A DNA stretch of 50,527 nucleotides from Bacteroidales bacterium. Lineage in GTDB: Bacteria; Bacteroidota; Bacteroidia; Bacteroidales; UBA932. Position 1 is the first letter of the stretch; each line of letters opens with the position of its first letter. The notes beneath the pieces are model-generated. The model was given only the letters and a program-made list of their open reading frames with translations. It was not told the origin of the DNA and searched no databases. A program made the translations under genes and the position numbers. Of this stretch, positions 50,392 to 50,527 are shown piece after piece. Location of the stretch: the NCBI GenBank assembly GCA_028724885.1, contig JAQYTJ010000007.1:1-50527 (forward strand), in the 5' to 3' direction.

Positions 50392-50527
50392 ACAAAGAAG
50401 AGTTTGATCCTGGCTCAGGATGAACGCTAGCGGCAGGCTTAACACATGCAAGTCGAGGGGCATCGCGGGGTAGCAATACCCTGGCGGCGACCGGCGGAAG
50501 GGTGCGTAACGCGTGAGCGACATGCCC
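50392..50527 (+). rRNA. 16S ribosomal RNA, 5' end
   Basis: The universal AGAGTTTGATCCTGGCTCAG starts at 50399, so by E. coli numbering base 1 is near 50392. GATGAACGCTAGCGGCAGGC and GCTTAACACATGCAAGTCGA follow, a Bacteroidales pattern. The gene continues past the window. Confidence 0.97.

Overview
The window is chromosomal DNA of a Bacteroidota bacterium, most likely an uncultured member of the Bacteroidales. Evidence: consensus Bacteroides-type promoters (TTTG, 19-22 bp, TAnnTTTG), no obvious Shine-Dalgarno sequences, family markers (TrpB2, b558-type SdhC, DUF1080, GH106, the rSAM/lipoprotein pair, a flexirubin/aryl-polyene-type tyrosine ammonia-lyase), and a 16S rRNA gene starting at the right edge. 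Genus cannot be fixed from the 136 bases of 16S present.

Layout. 1-5.5 kb: end of an Rpn-type PD-(D/E)XK nuclease, an M6 metalloprotease translationally coupled to a small lipoprotein, trpB2, and an sdhC with no sdhA/sdhB beside it. 5.4-6.5 kb: tRNA-Met, tRNA-Gln and a decayed class I glutamine amidotransferase (peptidase C26). 6.5-17.3 kb: one long minus-strand operon of the aryl-polyene/flexirubin class, in transcription order: tyrosine ammonia-lyase, methyltransferase, ACP, LpxL-type acyltransferase, hotdog-ketosynthase fusion, ketosynthase-like fragment, second ACP, ketosynthase, chain-length-factor-like protein, small DMT exporter, LolA, FabZ-like dehydratase, glycosyltransferase. Stop/start overlaps are common. 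17.3-21.3 kb: an AroD-AroA fusion, AroB, a PPC-domain protein and methylglyoxal synthase. The shikimate genes could feed tyrosine to the ammonia-lyase.

21.4-34.3 kb: housekeeping genes (manA, ROK kinase, RNase R, C-terminal protease, rdgB, recO, folD, purD, purH), with a repeat-rich gap at 30.65-31.2 kb. 34.3-37.2 kb: accessory segment with two paralogous lipoproteins, a radical SAM/SPASM protein of the rSAM/lipoprotein type, a phage-related small protein with a damaged start, and a repeat pair. 37.4-40.6 kb: purF-purM-DUF1080 operon. 40.6-48.9 kb: glycan and amino-sugar genes (GH106-like hydrolase, a NagB-like/PIG-L fusion, NagB, GH20 hexosaminidase). 49-50.5 kb: a two-gene chromate transporter and the start of an rRNA operon with its promoter.

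Most unusual signals: (1) the hexamer GAATAT/ATATTC occurs about 170 times by hand count (about 25 expected at even base composition), on both strands, in all frames and between genes; (2) a roughly 104-bp two-hairpin palindromic element sits in frame inside two ketosynthase genes, with a short form in the dehydratase gene and a half copy between genes, resembling Rickettsia palindromic elements; (3) the fused NagB domain has lost its catalytic Asp/His/Glu; (4) the polyene cluster has no visible acyl ligase, ketoreductase or MMPL exporter; (5) a 5-bp tandem duplication disrupts the start of the phage-related gene.
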